51,911 nucleotides of DNA from C7867-006 sp964453075 (GCA_964453075.1 CAYVNM010000006.1:1-51911), one strand, 5' to 3'; counted from the stretch's first letter, positions 24,046 through 32,481 are shown. Numbers and translations: made by a program. Notes: generated from the sequence alone by a model not told the origin.

Positions 24046-24831
24046 ATGGATATTTCAAAATTCTTGTTACCAAGAGAACAATATGCTGAAGAGTCAAAAA
24101 AATATACAGGAGTTTTTAGTACTTTTGAGATATCCAAAAGCAATCAAATTTTGTTCTATTTTGGGGCGAACCATGCACGGGATATAAATAATCCTCAATA
24201 TCCGGCTTTAAGAGAATATTGGAATAAGTTTTTAGATATCACAAAAAATGAGAACACAATTATATTTATTGAGGGTGGTTTGCGTAAATTAGAAGAAAGT
24301 GAAGAGTTAGCAATAATTAAAAGTTCTGAAGGGGGTTACATTACATTTCTAGCTAAAGGAAATACCAAAATAATATCTCCAGATGGGAGTATGGATGATT
24401 TGTTTAAAAAAATAGGTGAAATAGACAAAAAAGAGGCTCTTCTTTACAAATTCTTATCATACGTAGACAGTTATCATAGAATTTCAGAACCAAGACCTGG
24501 TTTTAGCGAATGGACTTCAGACTGGATCAAAAGGGAAAGTAGAAATGAATTTTGGAACGGAATTGAATTATCATTTGAGACATTGAAGAGTTTATACAGA
24601 GAAATTATAGGTAAAGATTTTAATCACGCGGAAAGCCAAAATAATTTTGTAAACCCAAATAGAACAGATACAAGAATAAATGTTCTAGCAAGAAAAATGA
24701 GTGATTTCAGAGACTTAAATATAGTTAGTGAAATCGAAAAATATTGGAAAGAAGGAAAAAGTATATTCGTTGTTTTTGGACGTGGGCATCTTATTATTCA
24801 GAAACCTGCTCTTCAGGTTTTATTCAACTAA
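24046..24831 (+). CDS. Possible EreA/ChaN/TraB (TIKI-like) superfamily protein
   Basis: The 261-residue protein contains 'FYFGANHARD' near residue 41, 'IFIEGGLRKL' near 80 and 'VVFGRGHLI' near the C-terminus. Paired GxxH motifs with a glutamate between them characterise the TIKI/TraB/ChaN/EreA fold, whose members include metal-dependent hydrolases. The match is by motif only and the substrate is unknown. TATACT (24034-24039) ends 6 nt before ATG. The 130 bp before it hold no gene. Confidence 0.5.
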   Translation: MDISKFLLPREQYAEESKKYTGVFSTFEISKSNQILFYFGANHARDINNPQYPALREYWNKFLDITKNENTIIFIEGGLRKLEESEELAIIKSSEGGYITFLAKGNTKIISPDGSMDDLFKKIGEIDKKEALLYKFLSYVDSYHRISEPRPGFSEWTSDWIKRESRNEFWNGIELSFETLKSLYREIIGKDFNHAESQNNFVNPNRTDTRINVLARKMSDFRDLNIVSEIEKYWKEGKSIFVVFGRGHLIIQKPALQVLFN

Positions 24832-24869
24832 CCCCATTTCCTCCCAGACAACCAAATTTATTAAAACAA

Positions 24870-24898
24870 TTGACACGGAATACTTTTTGTGCTATTAA
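24870..24898 (+). promoter_or_regulatory. Promoter of the ClpP-like cassette
   Basis: TTGACA (24870-24875), 17-nt spacer, TATTAA (24893-24898). The leader carries GAGGAGGAG. Confidence 0.8.
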
Positions 24899-24920
24899 TT
24901 TCTCCAGAGGAGGAGTCTAA

Positions 24921-25493
24921 ATGGACGATAAGCAACGGAAGTTTCTGGAACACAACACGATCAACATCGATGGCGATATCAACGTTGATATGGCCAGGTA
25001 TGTGGATAACGCTATCAAACACTTCATGCTGAATGGTAGCCCCGACATCGATGTTCTGATCACCTCAAATGGCGGTGACGTCGACATGGGATTGTTCATT
25101 TTTGATCTCATCGACACTTACAAGGGTAAGACACGAGGCAAGGTGATCTCGTTTGCTCGCTCAATGGGCGCAGTCATTCTGCAGGCTTGTACGACTCGTG
25201 AAGCCAGTAGACACTCAAAGATCCTGATTCACCATGTCAGCAGAAGACAGGTTAGTCTCGATACTTTGACCGACGACAAGAAGCGGCAGGATCTTGTCGA
25301 TGGCATGTGGAAATCTCAAGAGAAGCTTTATCGTATTCTCGAGGGTAGAAGTGGTAAGACAAGACAGGAGATTGTCAACGCCTGTTTGCCTGACACTGAC
25401 ATGACTGCAGACGAAGCTCTCTGTTTCGGGCTTATTTCCTCCATCACTCCATCTTCTCAAAAGGATGATGTGGAGAGAAACCCAACGAAGTAG
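24921..25493 (+). CDS. ClpP-like serine protease, stand-alone GC-rich cassette
   Basis: This 190-residue protein follows the S14 (ClpP/crotonase) fold: 'IDVLITSNGGDVDMGLFIFD', nucleophile Ser81 in 'ARSMGAVILQA', His104/105 in 'ILIHHVSR', and an Asp in 'PDTDMTADEALCFGLIS'. All three triad positions are therefore filled. Classic ClpP 'IHQP' is altered to 'IHHV'. Codon use is GC-rich and the gene has its own promoter, Shine-Dalgarno sequence and terminator, so it is probably an acquired paralogue. No ClpX or ClpC gene is nearby. Confidence 0.82.
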   Translation: MDDKQRKFLEHNTINIDGDINVDMARYVDNAIKHFMLNGSPDIDVLITSNGGDVDMGLFIFDLIDTYKGKTRGKVISFARSMGAVILQACTTREASRHSKILIHHVSRRQVSLDTLTDDKKRQDLVDGMWKSQEKLYRILEGRSGKTRQEIVNACLPDTDMTADEALCFGLISSITPSSQKDDVERNPTK

Positions 25494-25520
25494 AGCTTGG
25501 TTTCTGTGCCTAGGTGTTCG

Positions 25521-25556
25521 GGGGCTGGCGCACTAAACGTCAGCCCCTTATTTTAT
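25521..25556 (+). terminator. Terminator of the ClpP-like cassette
   Basis: GGGGCTG (25521-25527) pairs with CAGCCCC (25541-25547), followed by a T-rich tract. Confidence 0.8.
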
Positions 25557-25596
25557 TATAATATGTTCCAATTTTGTACCAGATTACTGGTACTAT

Positions 25597-25624
25597 TTGA
25601 CATATTTAATTAATATGTTATTTT
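25597..25624 (+). promoter_or_regulatory. Promoter of the 25694 cassette
   Basis: TTGACA (25597-25602) with TATTTT (25619-25624) after 16 nt. The -10 box is weak. Confidence 0.55.
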
Positions 25625-25693
25625 GTGTCTAGAACAGTCTGTCACCTAGACTTAAAAGTGGTGAGCTTGTCCGCGAGACATTGGAGAATCCAA

Positions 25694-26185
25694 ATGACCA
25701 GCAAAGAGATGCGTATTCGAGAGGGGAAGTTGTACAACGGGTTGATGAATGAAGTTCTCGTGGGAGATGATCCTGAAGTGTGGATCAACCGCCACGGGAT
25801 GGAAATGTCACTCGGGATCGCCATGGAGGGCATCTCCAATTACATTGAGGCGTGCTACTGGGTGAACGACAACCCTCTTCGACATCTGCGCAAGTCTTTC
25901 CCGGGCTTTACGTGGAAGTTCCACGAGGATGTGAGCCAGGCTAGGCTCGCATCCGTTCTTGGTGTCGCTGATTACATCTGGGTCGGAGGTCTTGTGGTCG
26001 GTGATGCTTTTGTCACTGCAACGCAGGTTCGCGATGCAAAACCTCGGGGTCTCTGCTTCCTTCCCAAGATCAATGAACACTGTGGTTGGAATAGGATGAT
26101 CAGAAGGGATCTCAGTCTTGTCGTTCCTGGTATTCGTTTCGTCCAGGACGGGAATGACAAGGACGCGAACACTGTGATCTGCTAG
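25694..26185 (+). CDS. GC-rich cassette protein of unknown function
   Basis: The 163-residue protein starts at ATG 25694, 7 nt behind GGAGA, rather than at the longer open start 25625. It is soluble, with 'GDDPEVWINRHGMEMSLGIAMEGISNYIEACYWVNDNP' spread over its first half and 'VADYIWVGGLVVGDAFVTATQVRDAKPRG' in the second. No family recognised. Its base composition contrasts strongly with the AT-rich genes at 24046 and 26268. Confidence 0.75.
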   Translation: MTSKEMRIREGKLYNGLMNEVLVGDDPEVWINRHGMEMSLGIAMEGISNYIEACYWVNDNPLRHLRKSFPGFTWKFHEDVSQARLASVLGVADYIWVGGLVVGDAFVTATQVRDAKPRGLCFLPKINEHCGWNRMIRRDLSLVVPGIRFVQDGNDKDANTVIC

Positions 26186-26191
26186 TTGCTC

Positions 26192-26233
26192 GCCGCCCGA
26201 AAGCCGTCGTGCTTTTGGGCGGCTTTCTCTTTT
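26192..26233 (+). terminator. Terminator of the 25694 cassette
   Basis: GCCGCCCGAAAGC-CGTCGT-GCTTTTGGGCGGC followed by TTTCTCTTTT. Confidence 0.85.
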
Positions 26234-26267
26234 ATCTAGTCCACACTTTCCATAGTATAATAAACCC

Positions 26268-26525
26268 ATGTATTTCAAATCAAAAAAGATCTCACTCCTA
26301 ATACTGGGTATAACATCCATCATTTGCTCCAGGATAATGCTCGTATCTTTCAACGATCCTGAAGGTCCAAACTTATTAATAATTTCAGTAATGGCACTAG
26401 TTATTTATTTTCCGTCCCTAGCAGTGTATTGGTTAGACCTTTCAATCACAGGTCTAAAGAGACTTTTGTTGGCAATCTCCATTCAAGTAATAATAGTTAC
26501 TGTTTTGTATTTTTTCCTGAGATAA
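26268..26525 (+). CDS. Small membrane protein with three predicted helices
   Basis: An 85-residue, highly hydrophobic protein. TATAAT (26256-26261) ends 6 nt before ATG, giving a leaderless transcript. It is AT-rich, and its end is 2 bp from the end of the convergent gene. Unknown function. Confidence 0.65.
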   Translation: MYFKSKKISLLILGITSIICSRIMLVSFNDPEGPNLLIISVMALVIYFPSLAVYWLDLSITGLKRLLLAISIQVIIVTVLYFFLR

Positions 26526-26527
26526 TT

Positions 26528-27028
26528 TTATTTTATAGAAAAACACTGTTCTGTACTGTAGTTGGAATCAACTAATAATGTGTGGTCTAGAGCTCCGTCT
26601 TCACGTGCGTGAAAACTCAATGTCTGGGCAGCGCTCCGAGCAACAGTGGCTATATTGCCTGATGGGTATAGAGCAACCGCCAGAGGGCCAGAAGCGATGG
26701 CGCCAGTTTTTGTCTTGCCTTTGAATGAGAAGCCTGTTGCGTTTCGATAGGTGATTTCGCAGTTGTTGCCGGATGCTGTGTCAGTAATAGTAACAGGGCC
26801 GAAATCTGCAAGTGCGTTTGCGGGGCAGATATATGCGTCGTTGGGTTGTTTGGTGCAAAGAGTGAGATCTATAGCAGGTGCACCGGCAGTTTTGCCGGAA
26901 GGAGCGGAGGAAGTAGTCTGTTCTGTGTCTGATGTTTGAGGGTCACTCGGAGCTTTATTGCCTATGAGTGCAAAACTAGTAATTGCGACGATGATAATGG
27001 CTACAATCCAAATTATTTTATTTTTCAT
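26528..27028 (-). CDS. Secreted or membrane-anchored protein, unknown
   Basis: The 166-residue protein has an N-terminal signal anchor ('KIIWIVAIIIVAITSFALIG'), a low-complexity Thr/Ser/Pro linker and an extracytoplasmic domain with four cysteines (C in 'LTLCTK', 'YICPA', 'NNCEI', 'EQCFS') that could form two disulfides. ATG 27028 is chosen because the longer frame gives no signal peptide. Part of the domain is GC-richer than neighbouring AT-rich genes. Confidence 0.7.
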   Translation of the reverse strand: MKNKIIWIVAIIIVAITSFALIGNKAPSDPQTSDTEQTTSSAPSGKTAGAPAIDLTLCTKQPNDAYICPANALADFGPVTITDTASGNNCEITYRNATGFSFKGKTKTGAIASGPLAVALYPSGNIATVARSAAQTLSFHAREDGALDHTLLVDSNYSTEQCFSIK

Positions 27029-27121
27029 ATAAATATATATTACATTGTCTGGTATTAGCCAGCAATCTCCTCGCTGTTTCGTATCCTTTAAAATCATGTG
27101 TAAAACTGGTATATTGTGGAT

Positions 27122-27538
27122 ATGAAAATCTTTATTATTTGTAGTAAAAAGTTCTATGACAAAATACCTGAAGTCCAGAAAACACTGGAAGATAATGGGC
27201 ATAAGATAACTTTGCCTAATTGTTATGATGACCCATCAACAGAGGAAAGATATAGAAATCTGGGAGTAGAAGAACATTCCAAATGGAAATCTGAAATGTT
27301 AAAACATAGCACTGATGTTATTGAAAATAATGATGCTGTTTTGGTTTTGAATTTTGATAAACATGGAATGAAAAATTATATTGGAGGGGCCACATTTTTG
27401 GAAATGTACGATGCTTTCAGATTAGGTAAGAAAATTTTTCTTTATAACGATGTTCCAGAAGGGATTCTGACTGATGAAATTGTTGGTTTTGGTCCATTTG
27501 TTATTAATGGAGATTTACAAAAAATAGATATGTTATAA
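27122..27538 (+). CDS. Nucleoside 2-deoxyribosyltransferase-like protein
   Basis: The 138-residue alpha/beta protein has 'KIFIICSKKFYDKI' at the start, 'VIENNDAVLVLNFDKHGMKNYIGG' and 'FLEMYDAFRLGKKIFLYND', the pattern of the deoxyribosyltransferase/DUF4406-like fold that also resembles TIR domains. The substrate is unknown. ATG 27122 is preferred over GTG 27116. It precedes VOC and DUF1801 genes closely on the same strand. Confidence 0.65.
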   Translation: MKIFIICSKKFYDKIPEVQKTLEDNGHKITLPNCYDDPSTEERYRNLGVEEHSKWKSEMLKHSTDVIENNDAVLVLNFDKHGMKNYIGGATFLEMYDAFRLGKKIFLYNDVPEGILTDEIVGFGPFVINGDLQKIDML

Positions 27539-27548
27539 TAGTCCTACT

Positions 27549-27941
27549 ATGAATAAAGTCACACATTTTGAATTTCCATGGGACGACAAAGATCGAGCCC
27601 AATCATTTTATAAAAACGTTTTTGAGTGGAAACCTTTTGAGTGGGAGCAGTTTGGTTATACCAGCTGGCAAACCGGTCCAGTAAATGAAAAAATGCAACC
27701 AACTGAACCAGGTTTTATAAATGGTGGGTCTAGTAAACGTGATGCTAGTATGCCGTATCCAATGTTTTATGTTGATGTAGATGATATTGATTTAACCTTG
27801 AATAAAATTGTTGAAAATGGTGGCAGTGTGGTTAAAGGTAAAACTCCACTAGGGGAAAATGGCTCAATGGGATTCCTAGCTTGGTTCAAGGATTCCGAAG
27901 GAAATATTCTAGGCTTGTCCCAATACAAAAAAGCAGAATAA
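27549..27941 (+). CDS. VOC (glyoxalase/bleomycin resistance) superfamily protein
   Basis: The 130-residue single-domain protein shows 'HFEFPWDDKDRAQSFYKNVFEW', 'YPMFYVDVDDIDLTLNKIVENGG' and 'GFLAWFKDSEGNILGLSQYK', a typical paired beta-alpha-beta metalloenzyme fold. The substrate is not predictable. TATAAT (27534-27539) overlaps the stop of the upstream gene and ends 9 nt before ATG. Confidence 0.85.
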   Translation: MNKVTHFEFPWDDKDRAQSFYKNVFEWKPFEWEQFGYTSWQTGPVNEKMQPTEPGFINGGSSKRDASMPYPMFYVDVDDIDLTLNKIVENGGSVVKGKTPLGENGSMGFLAWFKDSEGNILGLSQYKKAE

Positions 27942-27949
27942 GTAATTTC

Positions 27950-28327
27950 ATGCAGATGAGGACATACAAAAATATTGATGAATACATCAAAAATATTCCG
28001 AAGAGTTCAGTTCCAAAAATAAAAGAAATAAGATTATTGGCTAAAAAGCTTATTCCTAAAGGAGAAGAAACAATAAAATATGGAATGCCAACTATAGAAC
28101 TAAACGGAAAAAATTTTATTCATTTTGCTGCAATGAAGGGGCATTTAGGTTTCTATCCAACACCGTCTGGAGTAGCGTCTTTTGAAAATGATCTCAAAAA
28201 ACAAGGCCTGGATTTTTCAAAGGGTTGCATTAGATTTTCTTATGAAAAACCACTTCCAATTTCTCTTGTCACAAAAATAATCAAATTCAGGTTGAAGGAA
28301 GAAAAAACAAAGAACAAAATAAGATAA
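27950..28327 (+). CDS. DUF1801 family protein (YdhG-like)
   Basis: A 125-residue protein with 'NIDEYIKNIPKSSVPKIKEIRLLAKKLIP' and 'ETIKYGMPTIELNGKNFIHFAAMKGHLGFYPTPSGV', matching DUF1801, whose characterised relative is the iron chaperone Fra/YdhG. It starts at ATG 27950 (or 27956), 9 bp after the VOC gene, likely an operon. Confidence 0.82.
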   Translation: MQMRTYKNIDEYIKNIPKSSVPKIKEIRLLAKKLIPKGEETIKYGMPTIELNGKNFIHFAAMKGHLGFYPTPSGVASFENDLKKQGLDFSKGCIRFSYEKPLPISLVTKIIKFRLKEEKTKNKIR

Positions 28328-28336
28328 AATACAGGT

Positions 28337-29140
28337 ATGAAAGAAGTAGAGATGAGTCATAGTTCTATAGAATCGGTTGAGGCAGATATACCTCAAGTGA
28401 ATTTTGAGTTGGCCGATATGGAACTGGAAGCAGAATTGTTTGATGATTTTATCAAGCGTAACAATTGGCCACATATTTTTGCAAAACATCAGGAATTGGT
28501 TGATCTGTTAAATGGTGTAGAAGATAAGGAAAAAAGAAAAGCAATATGTTTGGAGTATGTTAGAAAACTTAGATCTGAACACGAGGCAGAGATGGAAACA
28601 TTTTCAGAGGAAATTAAAAATGAATGGGACAAGATCAATGAAAAATTTTTGGAAATACTATCAGTGCATTTTGGGACAGATTGGCCAGCAGAAGAAAAAA
28701 TAACGGGGTATGTGTCTACTCTTCCTATACATCCCCGTTTTATTGATAAGAACTCATTTTTTATTGGTTATGAAAATCTATCTGCTATGATAGAAACATC
28801 TGCTCATGAAATAGTTCATTTTCTCTGGTTTAAAAAGTGGAAAGAAGTTTTTCCTGAAGTTGAAAGAAGGGAGTATGAAAGACCAAATTTGGTTTGGAAA
28901 TTGAGTGAAATAATGGACCCAATAATATTACAATGTCATCCAGAAATTAAAGAAATGATCAAACCAAAGCAGTGGGGATACAAGACATTTGTTACAAAAA
29001 AAATCGGTGATATGGGAATGGTTGAATATTTTAAAAAAATTTATTTAGACAGCGTTTCTTCTGGAGACTCTTTTGATGTTACTTTAAAGAAGCTTTGGGA
29101 AGAAGCTAAATTACATGAAGCAGAAATAGGAGATATATAA
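28337..29140 (+). CDS. Protein with an HEXXH metalloprotease-like motif
   Basis: The 267-residue protein carries HEIVH near residue 157 ('ETSAHEIVHFLWFKKW') followed by 'WKLSEIMDPII', where the Glu could be the third zinc ligand. The N-terminal half is acidic and helical. No signal peptide is present. The family is not recognised and protease function is only inferred from the motif. A TAAAAT box ends about 6 nt before ATG. It is followed directly by a DUF6624 gene. Confidence 0.6.
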   Translation: MKEVEMSHSSIESVEADIPQVNFELADMELEAELFDDFIKRNNWPHIFAKHQELVDLLNGVEDKEKRKAICLEYVRKLRSEHEAEMETFSEEIKNEWDKINEKFLEILSVHFGTDWPAEEKITGYVSTLPIHPRFIDKNSFFIGYENLSAMIETSAHEIVHFLWFKKWKEVFPEVERREYERPNLVWKLSEIMDPIILQCHPEIKEMIKPKQWGYKTFVTKKIGDMGMVEYFKKIYLDSVSSGDSFDVTLKKLWEEAKLHEAEIGDI

Positions 29141-29154
29141 TTTTGATATCAAAT

Positions 29155-29667
29155 ATGGAAAAATTTAGTTCAATTGAATTTCCTAATATTGCTTCCGAGA
29201 TTATTCGGATGTATGAAATAGACCAAGATATGCGGGAAAAAAATTTGCAAAATGATTACTGGGACGAAGAAGTAGATAGAAAAAACACAAAAAGAATGAA
29301 AGAAATAGTAAATGAGATTGGGTGGCCCAGTATATCAAGAGTTGGTAGTGAAGCGTCTATGTCGGCTTGGCTCTTGGTTCAGCATGCAGATCACGATGTT
29401 GAATTCCAGTCTCACTGCTTGACCTTGATGAAAGATTTACCAGAAGGAGAGGTGGGATCTGAAAATATAGCCATGCTCACTGATAGGGTAATGATTAATC
29501 AAGGGAAACCTCAGGTTTACGGTACTCAATTTAAACAAGTAAATGGAGCACATGTTCCAAAAGATATTGAAGATATTGAACATGTAGATGAAAGACGAAA
29601 ATCTATGGGATTGGACACTTTGGAGGAAAATATTAACCGAATTAAATTAAAGTATCCTTTAAAATAA
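29155..29667 (+). CDS. DUF6624-like protein
   Basis: The 170-residue protein has 'SAWLLVQHADHDVEFQSHCLTLM', 'LTDRVMINQGKPQVYGTQF' and 'HVDERRKSMGLDTLEENI', the conserved blocks of DUF6624, a family of unknown function. ATG 29155 is chosen. An open TTG lies 12 nt upstream. Confidence 0.72.
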   Translation: MEKFSSIEFPNIASEIIRMYEIDQDMREKNLQNDYWDEEVDRKNTKRMKEIVNEIGWPSISRVGSEASMSAWLLVQHADHDVEFQSHCLTLMKDLPEGEVGSENIAMLTDRVMINQGKPQVYGTQFKQVNGAHVPKDIEDIEHVDERRKSMGLDTLEENINRIKLKYPLK

Positions 29668-29736
29668 TAGATAAAACCATCTTTATTTCAACAGGAATCT
29701 CAGTGTGGAGACCACCCTTATTTTTTGTAATAAATC

Positions 29737-29768
29737 AAAAGGCGGTGAAACTTTCGTCCCACCGCCTC
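29737..29768 (-). terminator. Terminator of the 29786 cassette
   Basis: On the minus strand GGCGGTGGGACG/TTTCACCGCC forms a stem followed by TTTTGATTTATT. Confidence 0.8.
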
Positions 29769-29785
29769 ACTATCTCCACTCTATC

Positions 29786-30046
29786 TCAGAACAGCCTTCG
29801 GAGACACTCTGACCAGATTCTGAGGTCCTTCATGTCCCTCGGACCAAAGTCCAGCTTCAGGATGTCTTCCTTGGCCTCTTCATCGGAGAGGTTTCCTTCC
29901 CGCCAGCGTTTGTCGATAGCCCCAAGGATGTACGCACTGACGATCTCCACCTCTCTTATCTCGAGATAGAAGTCGATGTTTGGTTGCTCATTCTCGCTCA
30001 GATATTTGCGCGAGAGCTCTTTCAGGGTCTCTTTGTTTGTGTGCAT
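29786..30046 (-). CDS. GC-rich cassette: small charged protein, unknown function
   Basis: The 86-residue protein is helical and charged ('ETLKELSRKYLSENEQ', 'EEAKEDILKLDFGPRDMKDL'). CTGGAGAG precedes ATG 30046 at a proper Shine-Dalgarno distance. A TTGATT...TATTGT promoter lies upstream on the minus strand. No family recognised. Confidence 0.7.
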   Translation of the reverse strand: MHTNKETLKELSRKYLSENEQPNIDFYLEIREVEIVSAYILGAIDKRWREGNLSDEEAKEDILKLDFGPRDMKDLRIWSECLRRLF

Positions 30047-30104
30047 TCAGCTCTCCAGTCTGTGTATGACAATACAACACTAATAGAAAAAAATCAAATA
30101 CAGG

Positions 30105-30917
30105 TTATTGTTTTAACAAGTAGCTTACAGATAAAGTGTAAGTGTTTCCAGGAGCTATTAACTCTGGATCAGAAGTCAAACCACCTTTGTCTCTCATCAT
30201 AGGTTCAATACAAATGAAGTCTTTTTCTGGTTGGGACCATATCCATATTTTTTTATATTCGGCAGATGGGTTAATAACTAGAGTTCCTATAGTTGGTATT
30301 TCTATTTCTAAGACAGTAGATGAATCTTTTGTTTTTGGATTATCCACACAGATATATTCTCCATTGGACCAAAGTCCAATTTGTTCTTCTATAAATTTTC
30401 CTCCTTCAAAATTGAATTTGATGTTAGCTTTTTCCTCTCTTGGAACTTTGAAATATGGATGTAAGCCCATAGATAAAGGAAGGTTTTTTGATTGTTCTTT
30501 ATTTTCTACTTTTTCAATTATTGTGAAAGAGTCATTGTCCTCAAATCTGGTTTCGAATGTGAATTGAAAATCAAAAGGAAAAGATTGTTTATTTTTTTCT
30601 TCTGGCAGCAGGGTTTCTATAAAACCACTATCTCTTATTTCAGCTTTCCATTCAGAAGATGTTCTGGCGAATCCGTGTTCCTTTAAATTTGGGAAGTCGG
30701 GACTTTGTACTGGTCCAGCATTTGGAAATAGTATTGGGATACCCCCGTGAACACTAACAGCTGTATTTATAAAAGTTTCTTCTTCCATATATAAAATTTC
30801 TTTGCCTCGAAATTTTAGAGAGGTGATAATACCTCCTCTCTCTGGACAAAATGAAACCTCATTCCCGTTGTCTATTTTTATAGTTTCTATTTTTAGGTTG
30901 TTATTTTCGTTTGTCAT
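30105..30917 (-). CDS. Aldose 1-epimerase/hexose-phosphate mutarotase-like protein
   Basis: The 270-residue beta-sandwich protein shows 'GGIITSLKFRGKEILYM', 'HGGIPILFPNAGP', 'KEHGFARTSSEW', 'SMGLHPYFKVP' and 'IWSQPEKDFICIEPM', as in galactose mutarotase/YeaD-like enzymes that interconvert sugar anomers. The His in 'KEHGFAR' and 'GLHPYF' and Glu in 'CIEPM' fit the catalytic set. ATG 30917 abuts a 105-bp inverted-repeat element. An 11-codon open extension (ending VRPISNG) would be encoded by that element. Confidence 0.85.
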   Translation of the reverse strand: MTNENNNLKIETIKIDNGNEVSFCPERGGIITSLKFRGKEILYMEEETFINTAVSVHGGIPILFPNAGPVQSPDFPNLKEHGFARTSSEWKAEIRDSGFIETLLPEEKNKQSFPFDFQFTFETRFEDNDSFTIIEKVENKEQSKNLPLSMGLHPYFKVPREEKANIKFNFEGGKFIEEQIGLWSNGEYICVDNPKTKDSSTVLEIEIPTIGTLVINPSAEYKKIWIWSQPEKDFICIEPMMRDKGGLTSDPELIAPGNTYTLSVSYLLKQ

Positions 30918-31022
30918 CCCGTTAGAGATAGGTCTCACCATAGTTCGCATAATGATTCCTACCGAAATTAATTTATAATATTACAATTACCACCTTGTGA
31001 TTTCCCGTGAATCTCTAACGGG
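30918..31022 (-). repeat. 105-bp element with terminal inverted repeats, copy 1
   Basis: The ends CCCGTTAGAGAT and ATCTCTAACGGG are perfect inverted repeats. The element touches the mutarotase start codon. The copy at 39340-39444 has the same length and most of the same bases, and abuts another ATG in the same orientation. It contains TTATAAATTAATTTCG, which could be a -10 region toward the gene, and AGGAATCAT. Confidence 0.8.
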
Positions 31023-31074
31023 ATCATATATGTAAAGTATACCAGTTTGGTTTTTAAAATGATAAAATGGTTAT

Positions 31075-31785
31075 GTGGATGAAATAAACAAACAGAAAAA
31101 TAACATTCCTTTCTATAAGGTTCTAGGGGAAATAACGGCTATCTGGACGCTTGTTAATATAGGATATTACTTGGTTTTACCAATGTTTGGTTTTGAATTG
31201 AGCTACAATTCATCCCCGATAGCAATTTCTGTTTACTTTACTGTATGGGCAATAATTACTATCTTTAATTTTTGGGGTTTGTATAGAAAATGGTTTGATA
31301 AACATTTGCATATTTGGTTATATGGTGGTTTATCCATAGTTTCCGCGGGATTAATCTGGGGTTTAATCTATTTGTTTTCACAATTTTCTATACCGAGCGG
31401 ACCCTTACTTTCTCCATATACAGATATATTGTTTGCTACTACTTGGTATTTTTTACCGAAAGCATTAGAGATTTTAATTCAACAGTTACTAGTAACTGTT
31501 CTTGTGCTAGAACTATTTTTTAGATTTGAATCTATAAAGAAGGTTCTTCTTGGTTACGTATTGTGTTTCGGAGGTGCTCATGTGGTTCTGTATCTTCTTA
31601 ATGGTGCGCCTCTACCTTACTCTATGATTATGACAGGTGGGGCTTTTGTGTCCTCTCTCATTTTTCCATTTTTAATTCTCAGGGTTAGAGGGGGATTTGT
31701 TTATGCCTATATGATTCACTTTATTTTTTATGTTATTTTAGCAATGCTTTTGCATGCTTGGCCTCCTCCTGGTTATGTGATTTAG
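31075..31785 (+). CDS. Multi-pass membrane protein, unknown
   Basis: A 236-residue protein with about seven hydrophobic helices. 'PKALEILIQQLLVTVLVLEL' and 'HFIFYVILAMLLHAWPP' give a faint resemblance to CPBP-type membrane proteases, but the EExxxR motif is missing. The GTG start at 31075 is 6 nt behind a TAAAAT -10 box. The ATG two bases earlier is out of frame. Confidence 0.65.
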   Translation: MDEINKQKNNIPFYKVLGEITAIWTLVNIGYYLVLPMFGFELSYNSSPIAISVYFTVWAIITIFNFWGLYRKWFDKHLHIWLYGGLSIVSAGLIWGLIYLFSQFSIPSGPLLSPYTDILFATTWYFLPKALEILIQQLLVTVLVLELFFRFESIKKVLLGYVLCFGGAHVVLYLLNGAPLPYSMIMTGGAFVSSLIFPFLILRVRGGFVYAYMIHFIFYVILAMLLHAWPPPGYVI

Positions 31786-31820
31786 GTTTTTGTATGAGAC
31801 TTGTTTTATAATAAGTAGAA

Positions 31821-32423
31821 ATGAATAATAAAATTGAAGAATTAGCTTCCTTAATATTGGATTTTGGAAAAATAGACAGGATTACTTATCATCAAGATGG
31901 TTTATTGCCAGAATCAGATACAGATCATACTGTTATGATTGGAGTATTAGGTTTGTCCATAGCTTCAAAATTATATAAAGATTTGGATCTTGGTTTAATT
32001 GCACAGTTTGCTTTAGTGCATGATTTGGTGGAAGTTCACGCAGGGGATACACCTACTTTGGTTGGTGTGACTACTGATTCAGTCAGAGAAAAAGAAAAAA
32101 GAGAAAGACATGCTCTAGATAAAATAAAAGAAGATTTTGGTGAAGAGTTTAATTGGATACATGAAACTATAGAGAAATATGAAAGGCTGGATACAAAAGA
32201 AGCTAGGTTTGTAAAAACTCTTGATAAAATTTTACCCAAAATAACAGTTGTGTTGAATAAAGCAAAGGCTGTAAATGATAGGAAGTTTGGTACAAAAGAT
32301 AGCGTTAGACAAAATCAACAGAAACAAATAGAACACTTAAGAAGCATTTCTTTTGATATGCCAGAATTACTAGAGATTTGGGAATATTTTAATTCTAAAC
32401 AATTAGAATTTATTATTGATTAA
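31821..32423 (+). CDS. HD-domain hydrolase (YfbR/HDDC2-like 5'-nucleotidase family)
   Basis: The 200-residue protein has 'ESDTDHTVMIGVL', 'FALVHDLVEVHAGDTP' (HD at about 72-73) and 'ARFVKTLDKILPKI', the metal-binding pattern of the HD_3 family that includes the deoxynucleotidase YfbR. The exact substrate is unknown. TATAAT (31807-31812) ends 8 nt before ATG. Confidence 0.8.
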   Translation: MNNKIEELASLILDFGKIDRITYHQDGLLPESDTDHTVMIGVLGLSIASKLYKDLDLGLIAQFALVHDLVEVHAGDTPTLVGVTTDSVREKEKRERHALDKIKEDFGEEFNWIHETIEKYERLDTKEARFVKTLDKILPKITVVLNKAKAVNDRKFGTKDSVRQNQQKQIEHLRSISFDMPELLEIWEYFNSKQLEFIID

Positions 32424-32462
32424 AAAAAGACGCTGGGAAGAAGATTTCTCTTCCCAACGCCA
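32423..32462 (-). terminator. Terminator of the 32482 cassette
   Basis: On the minus strand GCGTTGGGAAGAG/CTTCTTCCCAGCG is followed by TCTTTTTTT. It also lies at the end of the HD-domain gene. Confidence 0.8.
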
Positions 32463-32481
32463 CTGTGTGCGAGGTCGTGAG

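Noticed and set aside
30918..30950. N-terminal extension (ending VRPISNG) of the mutarotase, with the same extension on the LOG protein
   Set aside because: The shared residues come from the 105-bp repeat and are not part of either family. Conserved homology starts at the next ATG.
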